Position numbers and translations under genes: made by a program. Below, piece after piece: positions 1-7,871 of a stretch of DNA of 64,000 nucleotides. The notes beneath the pieces were generated by a model. It saw only the letters and a list, made by a program, of their open reading frames with translations, ran no database searches and was not told the origin of the DNA. The DNA comes from Acidimicrobiales bacterium (GTDB lineage Bacteria; Actinomycetota; Acidimicrobiia; Acidimicrobiales; JACCXE01), in assembly GCA_035546775.1 (NCBI GenBank), contig DASZWD010000067.1, forward strand, positions 19,158 to 83,157, read 5' to 3'. Each line of letters begins with the position of its first letter. The first letter of the stretch is position 1.

Positions 1-727
1 ACGGGTGTTGCGTCAGCGCGGCGGTGCCGCGGTCGATCGTCTTGCCGAGGCGAAGCCGACGGGCGACGTTGCGCACCTGCTCGGGCAGCGCCACCACGCG
101 CCCGCCCGACAGCGCCCGCGCCTCGTCCTCGGTGATCCAACCGGCTGGGGCGACGTTGCGCACGCCGGTGATGCCGTTGTCGAGCACGACGGCCACCGCC
201 GCCGCGAGATCCTCGACGTGGAGGAACTGCACCGGACGCGTCCCGTCACCCGAGCCGAGCCCCGAGACACCGTCGAACTCAGCCGCGGGCCAGTCGGGTC
301 CACCGGGCACGACGACGGTGCAGGGCCGCAGGATGGTGACGCGGCACGCCGGATGGTCGGCCGCCCACTCGTGAGCCCGCCGCTCGATCTCGGCCCGGGC
401 GAACACCTCGTCGATGCCGGGGTTGGGTCGCATGATCGCGTCCTCGGTCAGCGGGACGGGGTTGTCGGCCCAGGCGCCGTAGACCGCCGCGGTCGACAGC
501 AGCACCACGTGGTCGGCGCCGATGCCGGCCGCGGCGTCGAGCACCTCCTCGGTGGCCGACGGGTCGGCGGCGTGCACCACCGCACTGGCGCCGGCGAGCG
601 TGGCCTTCAGTTCGATGGCCGATCCCGACGCGTTGGCGTCGATCACCGCGTGCCCGGTGTTGCGCAGGCGCCGTGCGATCGCGGCGCCTACTGACGTATG
701 TGCCCCGAGAACTGCCGTCGTCGCCAT
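1..727 (-). CDS. NAD-dependent epimerase/dehydratase-like protein (SDR), 3' end outside the window
   Basis: An open minus-strand frame of 242 codons runs from the ATG at 727 off the left edge without a stop. The N-terminus carries a Rossmann-type glycine motif (LGAHTSVGAAIARRL), and STAAVYG resembles the SSxxVYG strand of extended SDR epimerases. Where the family's Tyr-x3-Lys pair is expected, the protein reads F-A-R-A-E, so the usual catalytic Tyr and Lys appear to be missing; it may bind a dinucleotide without epimerase chemistry. It diverges from the DUF2342 gene, whose start lies only about 20 bp away, so the two promoters must overlap. The substrate cannot be inferred. Product class is fairly sure, function is not. 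Confidence 0.75.
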   Translation of the reverse strand, partial: MATTAVLGAHTSVGAAIARRLRNTGHAVIDANASGSAIELKATLAGASAVVHAADPSATEEVLDAAAGIGADHVVLLSTAAVYGAWADNPVPLTEDAIMRPNPGIDEVFARAEIERRAHEWAADHPACRVTILRPCTVVVPGGPDWPAAEFDGVSGLGSGDGTRPVQFLHVEDLAAAVAVVLDNGITGVRNVAPAGWITEDEARALSGGRVVALPEQVRNVARRLRLGKTIDRGTAALTQHP

Positions 728-745
728 CCCTCTACGATGGCGCTT

Positions 746-1915
746 ATGACAGACGACGGTCCAGTCGGGGGGAACCCGTTCGACGGCATCCCCCTGTTCA
801 AGGACCTCGCCGGCATGTTCCAACAGGCGGGAAGCCTCAATTACGACATTGCTCGCCAGACGAGTTTGTGGGTGGCGACGGGTGGCAAGAGCGAGCCCAA
901 CGTCGATCCGGTGCAGCGCATGCGCTACGAGGAGTTGTTCACCATCGCGGCGTTGCACGTCGGTGAGGCGACCGGTCTCGTTATCGAAGCGGCCGCCGCC
1001 GCCGTGCAGATCGCCACGCGCGCCGAGTGGGCGGCCACCGCCCTCGACGCCTACAAGCCGATCCTCGAACGGCTGGCCGAATCGGTCAGCAACGCCCAGG
1101 CGCCGGACGCGTCTGACGAGCTCGACGAGATGGCCGGCTTCCTCGGTGGCCTCGGCAAGATGATGAGCCCAGTGCTCATCGGCATGCAGGCCGGGGTGAT
1201 GGTCGGCCAACTGGCCCAGCGCGGCCTCGGCCCGTACGACCTGCCGCTCCCGCGCCCCGCCGGCGCCCGCGTGCAGATCCTGCCCGCCAACATCGACGCC
1301 TTCGCCGAGGAATGGAACCTGCCGATCGACGACCTGCGTCTGTGGGTCCTCGTCGAAGAGTTGGCCTACCACGTGATCCTTTCGGCCGAGCCGGTGCGGG
1401 CACGCGTCAACCAACTCGTCGCCGAATACGTCGGCGGGTTCAACGTCGACTCGTCGGGCATCGAGGACCACCTCGGCGAGATCGATCCGACCGACGCAGC
1501 ATCGCTCGAACGCATCCTCGGCAATCCCGAAGTCCTCCTCGGCGCCATCCAGACCGACGCGCAGCGCGCCACGCTTTCGCAGTTGACCGCCGCGATCGCC
1601 GCCATCCTGGGTGTCGTCGATCACGTGATGGACGTCGTCGGCCCGCGCATCACGGGCCAGCCGGCGGTGCTGTCCGAAGCGCTGCGGCGCCGCCGAATGG
1701 GCAAGGACGAGGACCAGAAATTCGCCGAGCGCATGCTCGGGTTGTCGCTCGGCCCCGAGACGCACAGCCGCGGCGAGAAATTCGTCGAGGGCGTTATCGA
1801 GCGCGCCGATCCCGACGCGCTCGCGCAACTGTGGACGAAGAAGAACGGCCTGCCGACTCCGGCCGAGATCGACGCGCCCGGCCTGTGGCTCGCCCGCCTC
1901 GAATTCGAAGATTGA
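746..1915 (+). CDS. DUF2342 / zincin-like putative metalloprotease family protein (389 aa)
   Basis: The protein resembles the actinobacterial DUF2342 family (called zinc-dependent metalloprotease or F420-biosynthesis-associated hydrolase). Shared features are the N-terminal NPFDGIPLFKDLAG segment and a central helix followed by an RRR-MGKDEDQKFAERMLGL block near the C-terminus. Where an HExxH zinc motif would fall, residues 204-208 read E-E-L-A-Y (WVLVEELAYH), so the metal site looks degenerate and protease activity is doubtful. I chose the ATG at 746 (MTDDGPV); an in-frame ATG at 737 is equally possible, while longer starts would run into the divergent epimerase gene. It converges on the small HTH gene with no gap (TGA at 1913-1915, opposing TAG from 1916). 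No signal peptide or membrane segment is visible. Confidence 0.7.
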   Translation: MTDDGPVGGNPFDGIPLFKDLAGMFQQAGSLNYDIARQTSLWVATGGKSEPNVDPVQRMRYEELFTIAALHVGEATGLVIEAAAAAVQIATRAEWAATALDAYKPILERLAESVSNAQAPDASDELDEMAGFLGGLGKMMSPVLIGMQAGVMVGQLAQRGLGPYDLPLPRPAGARVQILPANIDAFAEEWNLPIDDLRLWVLVEELAYHVILSAEPVRARVNQLVAEYVGGFNVDSSGIEDHLGEIDPTDAASLERILGNPEVLLGAIQTDAQRATLSQLTAAIAAILGVVDHVMDVVGPRITGQPAVLSEALRRRRMGKDEDQKFAERMLGLSLGPETHSRGEKFVEGVIERADPDALAQLWTKKNGLPTPAEIDAPGLWLARLEFED

Positions 1916-2182
1916 CTACCGAGCGCGGAAGCGCTGCTGCGCGCCCTGCTTGGTGAGGCCGTAAACCTCGCCGATCTCCGTCCACGTCGCGCCACCGGAG
2001 CGCGCCGAAGCAACGTGGGCCGCTTCGAGTCGCTCGATCGCCTCGCGCGCCCGTCGAATCAGCGCCAGCTGCAACAACGCATCGGACTCGCGCGGCAACT
2101 CGCGCATCGCCTTCACCACAGTGGACACACGCTTCGCGTCGCTGGCCTTCACCACGCCATTGTTGCCGATACGCGACGTCAA
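1916..2182 (-). CDS. small helix-turn-helix DNA-binding protein (up to 88 aa)
   Basis: The C-terminus, WTEIGEVYGLTKQGAQQRF, is a typical helix-turn-helix of the kind seen in small actinobacterial regulators (T-x-I-G-x3-G-L-T-x2-x-A-x2-R). It is preceded by a charged helical segment rich in Ala, Arg and Glu. The longest frame begins at TTG 2182, but no convincing ribosome site precedes it; GTG 2155, GTG 2152 or the Met before RELPRES are alternatives. The first of three GTCAA-N7-TTGAC palindromes covers the TTG, which suggests that translation starts downstream and that the protein may bind its own control region. The target is an inference. Confidence 0.6.
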   Translation of the reverse strand: MTSRIGNNGVVKASDAKRVSTVVKAMRELPRESDALLQLALIRRAREAIERLEAAHVASARSGGATWTEIGEVYGLTKQGAQQRFRAR

Positions 2183-2242
2183 TGGTACGTTGACGTGCCC
2201 TCGTCAACAGATCATTGACGCAGTCGTCAACGGGTCGTTGAC
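2178..2242. promoter_or_regulatory. three tandem GTCAA-N7-TTGAC palindromes (candidate operator)
   Basis: Three 17-bp inverted repeats of the form GTCAA, seven bases, TTGAC lie at 2178-2194, 2203-2219 and 2226-2242, with centres about 25 and 23 bp apart, roughly two helical turns. The first is extended to ACGTCAA/TTGACGT. They sit between the HTH gene on the minus strand and the lysine-rich mini-ORF on the plus strand. That position suits cooperative binding of a dimeric regulator, possibly the adjacent HTH protein. The repeats are directly visible; the binder is inferred. TTGAC also matches a -35 hexamer, so overlapping promoters are possible. Confidence 0.55.
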
Positions 2243-2266
2243 TCGATCAAGGAAGGGGGACTGACC

Positions 2267-2329
2267 TTGTCGAAGAAGAAGGACAAGAAGAAGGACAAGA
2301 AGAAGCGCAAGAAGAACAAGAAGAAGTAA
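2267..2329 (+). CDS. 20-residue lysine-rich mini-protein
   Basis: A TTG-initiated frame of 20 codons encodes Met-Ser followed almost only by Lys, with two Asp, one Arg and one Asn. A strong purine-rich ribosome site (AAGGAAGGGGGA, about 2249-2260) ends six bases before the TTG, and a 21-bp stem hairpin begins at the stop codon, so the unit has translation and termination signals. Upstream lie the three palindromes, suggesting regulation. The net charge is extreme, so nucleic acid, polyphosphate or membrane binding are possible roles, but nothing in the sequence decides between them. I do not recognise a family. The AAG runs could also be low-complexity DNA; the ribosome site is the main argument for a real gene. 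Confidence 0.5.
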   Translation: MSKKKDKKKDKKKRKKNKKK

Positions 2330-2373
2330 CTACGAAAGCGGCCCTCCCGATTCGGGAGGGCCGCTTTCGTAGT
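2329..2373. terminator. bidirectional hairpin terminator
   Basis: A perfect inverted repeat of 21 bp (ACTACGAAAGCGGCCCTCCCG on the left arm) with a three-base loop lies between the stop of the lysine-rich ORF and the stop of the convergent Ig-like protein gene at 2376. The arm on either strand ends in the short T-containing CTTTCGTAGT, without a long U-run, as is common in high-GC actinobacteria. Confidence 0.75.
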
Positions 2374-2375
2374 CA

Positions 2376-3344
2376 CTACGGCGTCGCCTCTGGGCCTGGC
2401 TCTGCGGGCGCAATCGGCTGAGCCAGGATCGACTCGGCGTAACTCAGTGGCGCCTGCACGACCTCCGGCTCGGACTCGGACTCGTCGCGCCGGCGGTAGC
2501 GCTTGCGGATCACCCGTTGCGCGAACCACGACGCGTCCGCCAGCAAGGCGATGAGGAGCACCACGAAGAGGAGCGCGTGATTGCTGGTCGTCGCGCTGAC
2601 GCTCGTGATGGGGCCCGCGCCGCTCGCCGCCACGGTCCAGTGCAGCTTGCCGATGACGGGCGCGGGCACGCGCACGCGCTGCGTGTGCGTCCACGTTGCT
2701 CCGGCGGCGAGCGTGCTCGGTCCGTTGATGCGCACGTACCGCGCCTGGTCGTTGCCGCGGCGACCGGCGCGCGCCGTGAGCTTGATGTCACTCAGCGCTT
2801 CGGGCACCAAGTTGTGTACCCGCACCGTCAGCGCGTACGTCGTCGCCCCGCCGAGTTGTGACCGCACCCAGGCGCCGAATCCGGCACCGGCGCGACGCAC
2901 CGAAAGCTCGACCGACAGCGGCGGTTCGTCCGCCGCGTTCACGATCGGCGCCACGGGATGACCGATAACTTCGATCGACGCGAACGCGACGAGCGACTGC
3001 GTCGAGTTCGTCACTTCGATTACGCACGGACACGGCGCCGGCGGTGCCGCGACCTCGAAAGGCACCGACGCGCTCTGTTGGAACTGACTGATGCCGTAGC
3101 CGAGGCTGCGGGTGACGGCACAGTCGACGCTGCCGCGGTGGGCGTCGTTGCCGCAGATCGTGATGACAACCGACTGCTGCTTCGGCCAACCCTTGAGGCT
3201 GACGATCACCTTCTGTCCCGGCGCGGCGGCCGCGGGCGCGACGCTGACCGACGGCGTCGCGGCGCGCGCCGGAGCGGTTGCGAACAGCACCAACCCGATA
3301 AGGGCGGCGCCGAGTGAAGCGGCCCCCGCCTGCCTTCGGCTCAT
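2376..3344 (-). CDS. secreted, membrane-anchored Ig/TIG-like protein (322 aa), third gene of the WxL-type locus
   Basis: Residues 1-28 form a signal peptide ending ARAATP. A TIG/Ig-like segment follows (PAAAAPGQKVIVSLKGWP), with four or five cysteines in the first 110 residues (TICGNDAHRGSVDCA, PCPCVIEV) that could form disulphides. A second beta-rich domain (VRVHNLVPEALSDIKLTA) resembles the domain of unknown function that often precedes an anchor. A transmembrane helix (LLFVVLLIALLADASWF) is followed by a basic RKRYRRR stop-transfer and a cytoplasmic tail. Its ATG overlaps the stop of the DUF916-type gene (ATGA), so the two are translationally coupled and probably act together at the cell surface. 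The function is unknown. Confidence 0.7.
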   Translation of the reverse strand: MSRRQAGAASLGAALIGLVLFATAPARAATPSVSVAPAAAAPGQKVIVSLKGWPKQQSVVITICGNDAHRGSVDCAVTRSLGYGISQFQQSASVPFEVAAPPAPCPCVIEVTNSTQSLVAFASIEVIGHPVAPIVNAADEPPLSVELSVRRAGAGFGAWVRSQLGGATTYALTVRVHNLVPEALSDIKLTARAGRRGNDQARYVRINGPSTLAAGATWTHTQRVRVPAPVIGKLHWTVAASGAGPITSVSATTSNHALLFVVLLIALLADASWFAQRVIRKRYRRRDESESEPEVVQAPLSYAESILAQPIAPAEPGPEATP

Positions 3345-4384
3345 TCCCCGGCGGTGCGCCTTCGGTACGACCGTCGGGCGTAGAGGCTCAACGCGACGAT
3401 GGTCGCGAGCGCGATCACGCTCCAGGGAACGGCGAGGGTCGCCGCGCTCCGCGACGTCACGCCGAGATGGTGCGCCAGCACGTCGTCGGGATCGACCTTG
3501 GCGGTGGCGAAGTCGAGAAAGGTCGCCGGCATGCCGGAGAACGTGGCGTGCAGCGTGACGCCTTGACCAGGGAGCAACTCGGGCACGTCGGCCTGCTTCG
3601 TGTTCTTCTTGCCGAGCCCGAACAGCCCGCTGGCCGACACGCGGTGCTTGCCCGCCAGCCGCACGTTGCCCTGGTTCTCGACGCGGTAGGACACGACCGA
3701 CTTGCCGGAGAACGGGTTGAGCGACGGCTTGTACGTGTTGGTGACTTTGGTGATCGTCAGCTGCGGCGTCAGCTTGCCGGCGACGCGGATGTACATGCGC
3801 GTACCGGTGCGACGGTCGACGTTGACGACCTGGCCGTCGGGGCCGGTGCCCTGCGCGATGCTCGAGGCCAGGATTGCACCCGCGTGGTCACCGGGGGCCG
3901 CCTGGCGCGGCACCGCCACGGTGATCGGCACCACCGCCTGCGTCTTGGCCGGCAGCGCCAGGTTCTCCTGGTCGACCTTGACCCACGTACCGACGTCTTT
4001 GGCCTTCTGATTCGCCGGCAGCGCGTCGAAGGCACCCTGCTCGTTGTTGAACGCGTCTGTGGGATACAGCCGGAAGTCGAGCGGCACGTTCGAATAGTTG
4101 TAGAGGACGACCTCGTCGTGGATGACTTGTCCCGGCGTCACCGAATACGTGAGGAACGGGCGCTCGCTCGGCTGGGTGGGGTCGACCGACGGCCCCACCG
4201 GTGCGACGGCCCACGCGTTGACGACGGTATCCGAGCCGATCGGCTCGTCGATCGGATCGCGGGTACCGGGAGCGGTCGTTGTCGTCGTCGACTTCGCGGG
4301 CTTCGCGGCGTGGGCCGGCGGAGCGGTCGCGCCGAGCGCGAGAGCGGCGGCCAGGGCCAGCCCGAGTCGTCGCCACTTCTTCAT
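3341..4384 (-). CDS. WxL-interacting / DUF916-type surface protein (347 aa)
   Basis: There is a signal peptide (residues 1-26, APPAHAAKP), a short TTTTT linker, and an N-terminal domain like DUF916 (WxL protein peptidoglycan-binding domain): a SVTPGQVIHDEVVLYNYS strand pair followed by PTDAFNNEQGAFDAL. A second beta domain (ITKVTNTYKPSLNPFSGK onward) corresponds to the host-binding half of such proteins. A C-terminal transmembrane helix (SVIALATIVALSLYA) ends in RRSYRRRTAGE. In Firmicutes these proteins pair with WxL-domain surface proteins, and here the gene directly follows a WxL-like protein gene, which supports the call. A U-run hairpin separates it from that upstream gene, so its expression may be attenuated. 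Confidence 0.75.
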   Translation of the reverse strand: MKKWRRLGLALAAALALGATAPPAHAAKPAKSTTTTTAPGTRDPIDEPIGSDTVVNAWAVAPVGPSVDPTQPSERPFLTYSVTPGQVIHDEVVLYNYSNVPLDFRLYPTDAFNNEQGAFDALPANQKAKDVGTWVKVDQENLALPAKTQAVVPITVAVPRQAAPGDHAGAILASSIAQGTGPDGQVVNVDRRTGTRMYIRVAGKLTPQLTITKVTNTYKPSLNPFSGKSVVSYRVENQGNVRLAGKHRVSASGLFGLGKKNTKQADVPELLPGQGVTLHATFSGMPATFLDFATAKVDPDDVLAHHLGVTSRSAATLAVPWSVIALATIVALSLYARRSYRRRTAGE

Positions 4385-4410
4385 GCGTGCAGTCTTCCTT
4401 CTCTACCGTG

Positions 4411-4455
4411 AAAAACCGCAAGCGGTAGGAGACGACCGAAGCCGTCCCCTACCGC
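4411..4455 (-). terminator. intrinsic terminator or attenuator between WxL-like and DUF916-type genes
   Basis: Read on the minus strand, a 13-bp stem (GCGGTAGGGGACG paired with CGTCTCCTACCGC, one G-T pair) is followed within a few bases by GGTTTTTC. It lies after the stop of the WxL-like gene (4485) and before the DUF916-type start (4384). It may reduce transcription into the downstream pair, so that the abundant surface protein is made in excess over its anchors. Confidence 0.7.
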
Positions 4456-4484
4456 TCGCGAGCGTTGCTTGCGAACTACTGGAA

Positions 4485-6398
4485 CTACAGGGCGTTGATG
4501 GTCAGCGTGCCGGCGTAGTTGCCGTTGTGGGCGTGGATCGGGATGAGGAGCTTGATCCGCGCGTCCAGGGTGGCGATACCGAGACCCGGGGTTGCATCCG
4601 GCGCCTGGATCACGGCCTGCGCCGTGCCCGCACCTGCGCTGCCCTGGGTGTTCGGGACCTCCGTCTGGGTCACGTAGTTGACCACCTGGTCGTAGGTCTG
4701 GCCGTAGCCGTCCTGGAAGGCCGGAGTGTCGGTCTTCTGGGCGGTCCAACCGAGTTCGTTGCCGCTGATCGTGGTGGCGTCGCTCTGGTTCGTCAGGTCG
4801 CTCATGGCGAAGTTGACGGTCCAGCCCGGGTCGGTGTCACGAGTGTCGACGACGGTCACCTGGTTGAGGCGACCTTCGGCGGCGAAGAACTGACCGACGC
4901 CGTTGGTGCCCGCAGCACCCGGACCGGCGACGAGCTTGGCGTTGCCGAGGGCGATGCCGCAGTGCGTCGGGTACGTCGCGTTCGGCGTGCCGTCGGGGTT
5001 CTGCGGGTACGGGTACTGGCCATACGACGTGGCGTTCTCACCCGTGGGCTGCGAACCGGTGGCGCTGGCCGCCGAGGCGTCGAGGCCGCCCGGGAAGCCG
5101 TACTGCGCCGTCTCGGCCGGCATGGCATCCCACTTGCCGCACACCTGCGTCAGCACGAGCGTGCCGTTCGGACGACCAACGGTGATGTCCTGGAGCAGGA
5201 TGGCATTCGACAGCGGGGTGCTCTGCACCGACGACGCCAGCGAGGTGCCGGCGGCGCCGTAGGTCACCGTGAAGGTGTAGAGCTGACCGGCCACGAGCGA
5301 GCCGACGGTGTCGTCGGACGTGCTGCGCGTGTCGGTCGCCACGTGACCCGCCGAAGCCGGCAGGCAAGGGCTGGTGGCCGGCAGCGTGCAATAGTCGACG
5401 TTGTAGCTGTCGGTGCCGAGCAGGGTGGCGTCGTCCCAGTTGAGGGTGACGGTGTTCGGTGACGGCGTGGCCGACAGATTGGCGACCGCCGCGCGAACGG
5501 GCGTGCCGCTGAGTTCGTTCGAGTCAGCGCTGATGCCCACCGAGTTCACCGTGTGCAGGCGGAAGTAGTACTGCGTGCCGTAGGCCAGACCGGTGACGGT
5601 GCGCGGCGAGGTGCACGAACCGCTGACGCCGGAGTTGAACTCGGAACCGCCGGGCGTCGTGCCGACTTCGATGACGCAGTCGGTCAGCGCCGGGTTGGCG
5701 GCGGGGTTCGTGAAGGCAACCGACGCCTGGCCGCTGGTGGCGGTCGTCGTACCCGGGGTCACCGACGTGATCGTCGACGGATCCGGGGCGGTGCCGTTCT
5801 CCCAGTGGATGTTGGCGTTGCCGCCGCCGGGCGACGACACCGTCATCTTCACTTCGTAGAAGTTCTTCAGCTGCGTGGCGCTCGCCGACCCGAGGGTGCA
5901 GGCGATGCCGAGCTTGTAGACGCCGGCGGGGATGTCGCCGGGCGAGAACACCTCGAAGTTGGCATCGGGCAGGGGCAGGATCGCACCGTCACCAGCGTTG
6001 GGCGCCTGGTTCAGGATGGGCGAACCCGTCGTGGTGTACAGCGGCTGGATGAACGTCGAGCCGACGCTCTGACCAGCGTAGGTCGGCGGCACGAGCGGAC
6101 CGCCGGAGTCGAACTCCAGCTTGGTCGTGTCGACCGAGTTCGGGACCATGTAGGTCTGGACGCGATAACCGGCAGTGCCGTCACCCGGACACACGGCGCC
6201 GGCAGTCGGACGCAGCGTGAAGGTCGTCGAGCCATCACCGCTCTGGAGGTTGGCAGCACCACCAGAGGTTTTGATGGTCGCAGCACCGCTGAGCGTGCCG
6301 TCCGCGAAAGCGGGCGACACGTTCAGGAAGGGCGCCACACCGGCGGCCAGGGCAAGACCCGTGGCTGCCGCGAGGGCGCGCTTAAGGCGAGTATGCAA
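4485..6398 (-). CDS. WxL-like surface protein with FnIII repeats (637 aa)
   Basis: Residues 1-33 are a signal peptide. Residues about 35-190 carry the paralogous domain found in four proteins at 10.1-14.1 kb: GYRVQTYMVP, GAILPLPDANFEV, SPGDIPAGVYKLGIACT. Two fibronectin type III domains follow (about 205-300 and 305-395, each with a YGTQYYFRLHTVNSVG-like strand). The last 200 residues resemble a WxL domain: VTVVDTRDTDPGWTVNFAMSDL, a second GWTA, and the terminal YAGTLTINAL strand. Both W-x-L motifs are altered, to W-x-V and W-x-A. The TTG start at 6398 has AGAGGAA nine bases upstream. It has no membrane anchor, so it probably binds the wall non-covalently with the DUF916-type partner. It is a likely abundant surface or S-layer-like protein; that role is inferred. 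Confidence 0.75.
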   Translation of the reverse strand: MHTRLKRALAAATGLALAAGVAPFLNVSPAFADGTLSGAATIKTSGGAANLQSGDGSTTFTLRPTAGAVCPGDGTAGYRVQTYMVPNSVDTTKLEFDSGGPLVPPTYAGQSVGSTFIQPLYTTTGSPILNQAPNAGDGAILPLPDANFEVFSPGDIPAGVYKLGIACTLGSASATQLKNFYEVKMTVSSPGGGNANIHWENGTAPDPSTITSVTPGTTTATSGQASVAFTNPAANPALTDCVIEVGTTPGGSEFNSGVSGSCTSPRTVTGLAYGTQYYFRLHTVNSVGISADSNELSGTPVRAAVANLSATPSPNTVTLNWDDATLLGTDSYNVDYCTLPATSPCLPASAGHVATDTRSTSDDTVGSLVAGQLYTFTVTYGAAGTSLASSVQSTPLSNAILLQDITVGRPNGTLVLTQVCGKWDAMPAETAQYGFPGGLDASAASATGSQPTGENATSYGQYPYPQNPDGTPNATYPTHCGIALGNAKLVAGPGAAGTNGVGQFFAAEGRLNQVTVVDTRDTDPGWTVNFAMSDLTNQSDATTISGNELGWTAQKTDTPAFQDGYGQTYDQVVNYVTQTEVPNTQGSAGAGTAQAVIQAPDATPGLGIATLDARIKLLIPIHAHNGNYAGTLTINAL

Positions 6399-6464
6399 CG
6401 ATGGAATTCCTCTCTTAGGAGAATCAGCTTGTTTGTGAGCAGTCTTCGAAGGGAGCCCGAAGTC

Positions 6465-6503
6465 GAGCGGATAGGCGAGCCGAGCCAGGCGACCTATCCG
6501 CTC
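6465..6503 (-). terminator. hairpin between the PBP-like and WxL-like genes
   Basis: An 11-bp perfect stem (GAGCGGATAGG / CCTATCCGCTC) with a 17-base loop lies between the stop at 6537 and the TTG start at 6398. No U-run follows, so it could be a terminator, an attenuator or an RNA-stabilising hairpin at the 3' end of the upstream message. Confidence 0.5.
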
Positions 6504-6536
6504 GCTTCATGAGCGACCCAAGTACGTCAGCGATGC

Positions 6537-7772
6537 CTACGCGTTGGCGAAGTAGTCGCTGTGCTTCTCGATGGCGCCGCAGCCGGCTCCGAGATCGAGG
6601 AAGCCGAAGGCCTGGATCGTGGCCGTCTCCTGGCAGAACCGGGACGAGCTACCGACGACCATGGACTTGATCGGCGCGTTGCCGAGGCCTTCGACGACGC
6701 TCTTCGGCCACACCATGTAGACGTGGCGGCCGTAGTGCGAGCCGTAGAACGTCGCGTTGGCGACCAGGTTGGGCGCGGTGCCCGTTACCGGCGCAGTCAC
6801 GCCCGACCCGAAGTCGATCGCGCCTTCACCGCTCAAGCCGCTGGTACCGAGATTCGACGGTGCCTTGAGGTTGGACTGGGCGATGAACGACGACACGCCG
6901 TGGCCGATGATGAACTCGGCGTGGCCGCCGGGGTTGGCGTTCAACCACGCCGTAGCCTTGGCCTCGAGTTGGTTGATGTGGTTCTCCTCGATGGCGCCCG
7001 TGCCGTCGATGCCCGGACTCAGCGAGTCGCACAACGCCGCAGAGGCAGCGATCGTGTTCTTGTCGACGGGGCTACCGATGAGACCCGGCCAGTCACCCTG
7101 CGTCCCCGAACCGTGCTGGATGTCGCACGGGATGACAAGGGTGCCGCGCACCGTCGTGCCGTTGCCGCTGTCGGTGAAGATGGTCTTCAGTTCAGCGTCG
7201 GTGAAGTCGGTGAGGACGGTCGTGCCGGGAGTGGCCGCGTACGCGTAGCTGATGGCGTCGCCGCCAACGGCGATGTAGCTAAGGCGGTCGGTGCCCGTCA
7301 CGACGCTGCCGCTCGAGGAGCGAGCGAAGTCGACGATGCCCGAAGTCGCCTTGTTGTCACACGCAGCGTCACCACCGGTCTCGTGGAACGCCGCGCCGTC
7401 AAGGGCGCGGCTGAGCGCGGCGCGACCGTTCGTCGAACCACGCGGACGCTGGAAGGCGTTGAACAGAGCACGCGGGCTGATGCAGGTGAGGTTGGAGTGC
7501 TCGGCGGGCGCCAGCGCGTTCCACGACGAGAACTGCAACAAGTTGGTCGTGCCGGTGGTGTGCACCGGGGTGTAGTAGGTGCCGTTGCTTTCACCGCCGA
7601 AGGCGTTGAAGACGGCTTCAATCGTGTCGGAACCCACGCCGACCAGTTGGTCGGTGTGCTGGCGCGGGTCCGCTTGAGCGGTGCTGGAAGAGAGCAAAGG
7701 CACGGCGAGTGCACCCGTGATGGCGAGTGCAGCCACCTTCGCAGCCTTGCGCTTGAAGGTAGAGGTGAACAT
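6537..7772 (-). CDS. PstS-family periplasmic-binding-like secreted protein (411 aa)
   Basis: A signal peptide (MFTSTFKRKAAKVAALAITG to STAQADP) leads into a PBP fold of the PstS type. VGVGSDTIEAVF matches the first binding loop, RPRGSTNGRAAL and FARSSSGSV look like anion-binding loops, and ISYAYAATPGTTVLTDFTDAELKTIF matches the conserved hinge helix of PstS (normally LTxxQLxxIFxG). I chose the ATG at 7772 because the signal peptide begins there, although a longer open frame exists. There is no C-terminal anchor, unlike the other two PBP-like proteins of the cluster. A PHO-box-like site lies about 100 bp upstream, so the gene may have its own phosphate-controlled promoter. The ligand is probably phosphate or a related oxyanion, by family only. 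Confidence 0.75.
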   Translation of the reverse strand: MFTSTFKRKAAKVAALAITGALAVPLLSSSTAQADPRQHTDQLVGVGSDTIEAVFNAFGGESNGTYYTPVHTTGTTNLLQFSSWNALAPAEHSNLTCISPRALFNAFQRPRGSTNGRAALSRALDGAAFHETGGDAACDNKATSGIVDFARSSSGSVVTGTDRLSYIAVGGDAISYAYAATPGTTVLTDFTDAELKTIFTDSGNGTTVRGTLVIPCDIQHGSGTQGDWPGLIGSPVDKNTIAASAALCDSLSPGIDGTGAIEENHINQLEAKATAWLNANPGGHAEFIIGHGVSSFIAQSNLKAPSNLGTSGLSGEGAIDFGSGVTAPVTGTAPNLVANATFYGSHYGRHVYMVWPKSVVEGLGNAPIKSMVVGSSSRFCQETATIQAFGFLDLGAGCGAIEKHSDYFANA

Positions 7773-7871
7773 GAGTGGTGAGTGATCCCCTTGGGTCGTG
7801 AGCACGTACAGACGGCCACGAAGAGATCCCTCCCGCGCCCGCGTTCTGGACTCTGTCAGCCCTCTTTGGCG

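Noticed and set aside
1..694. A 229-residue plus-strand frame at the left edge
   Set aside because: It is antisense to the epimerase-like frame, whose Rossmann motif and strand pattern are recognisable.
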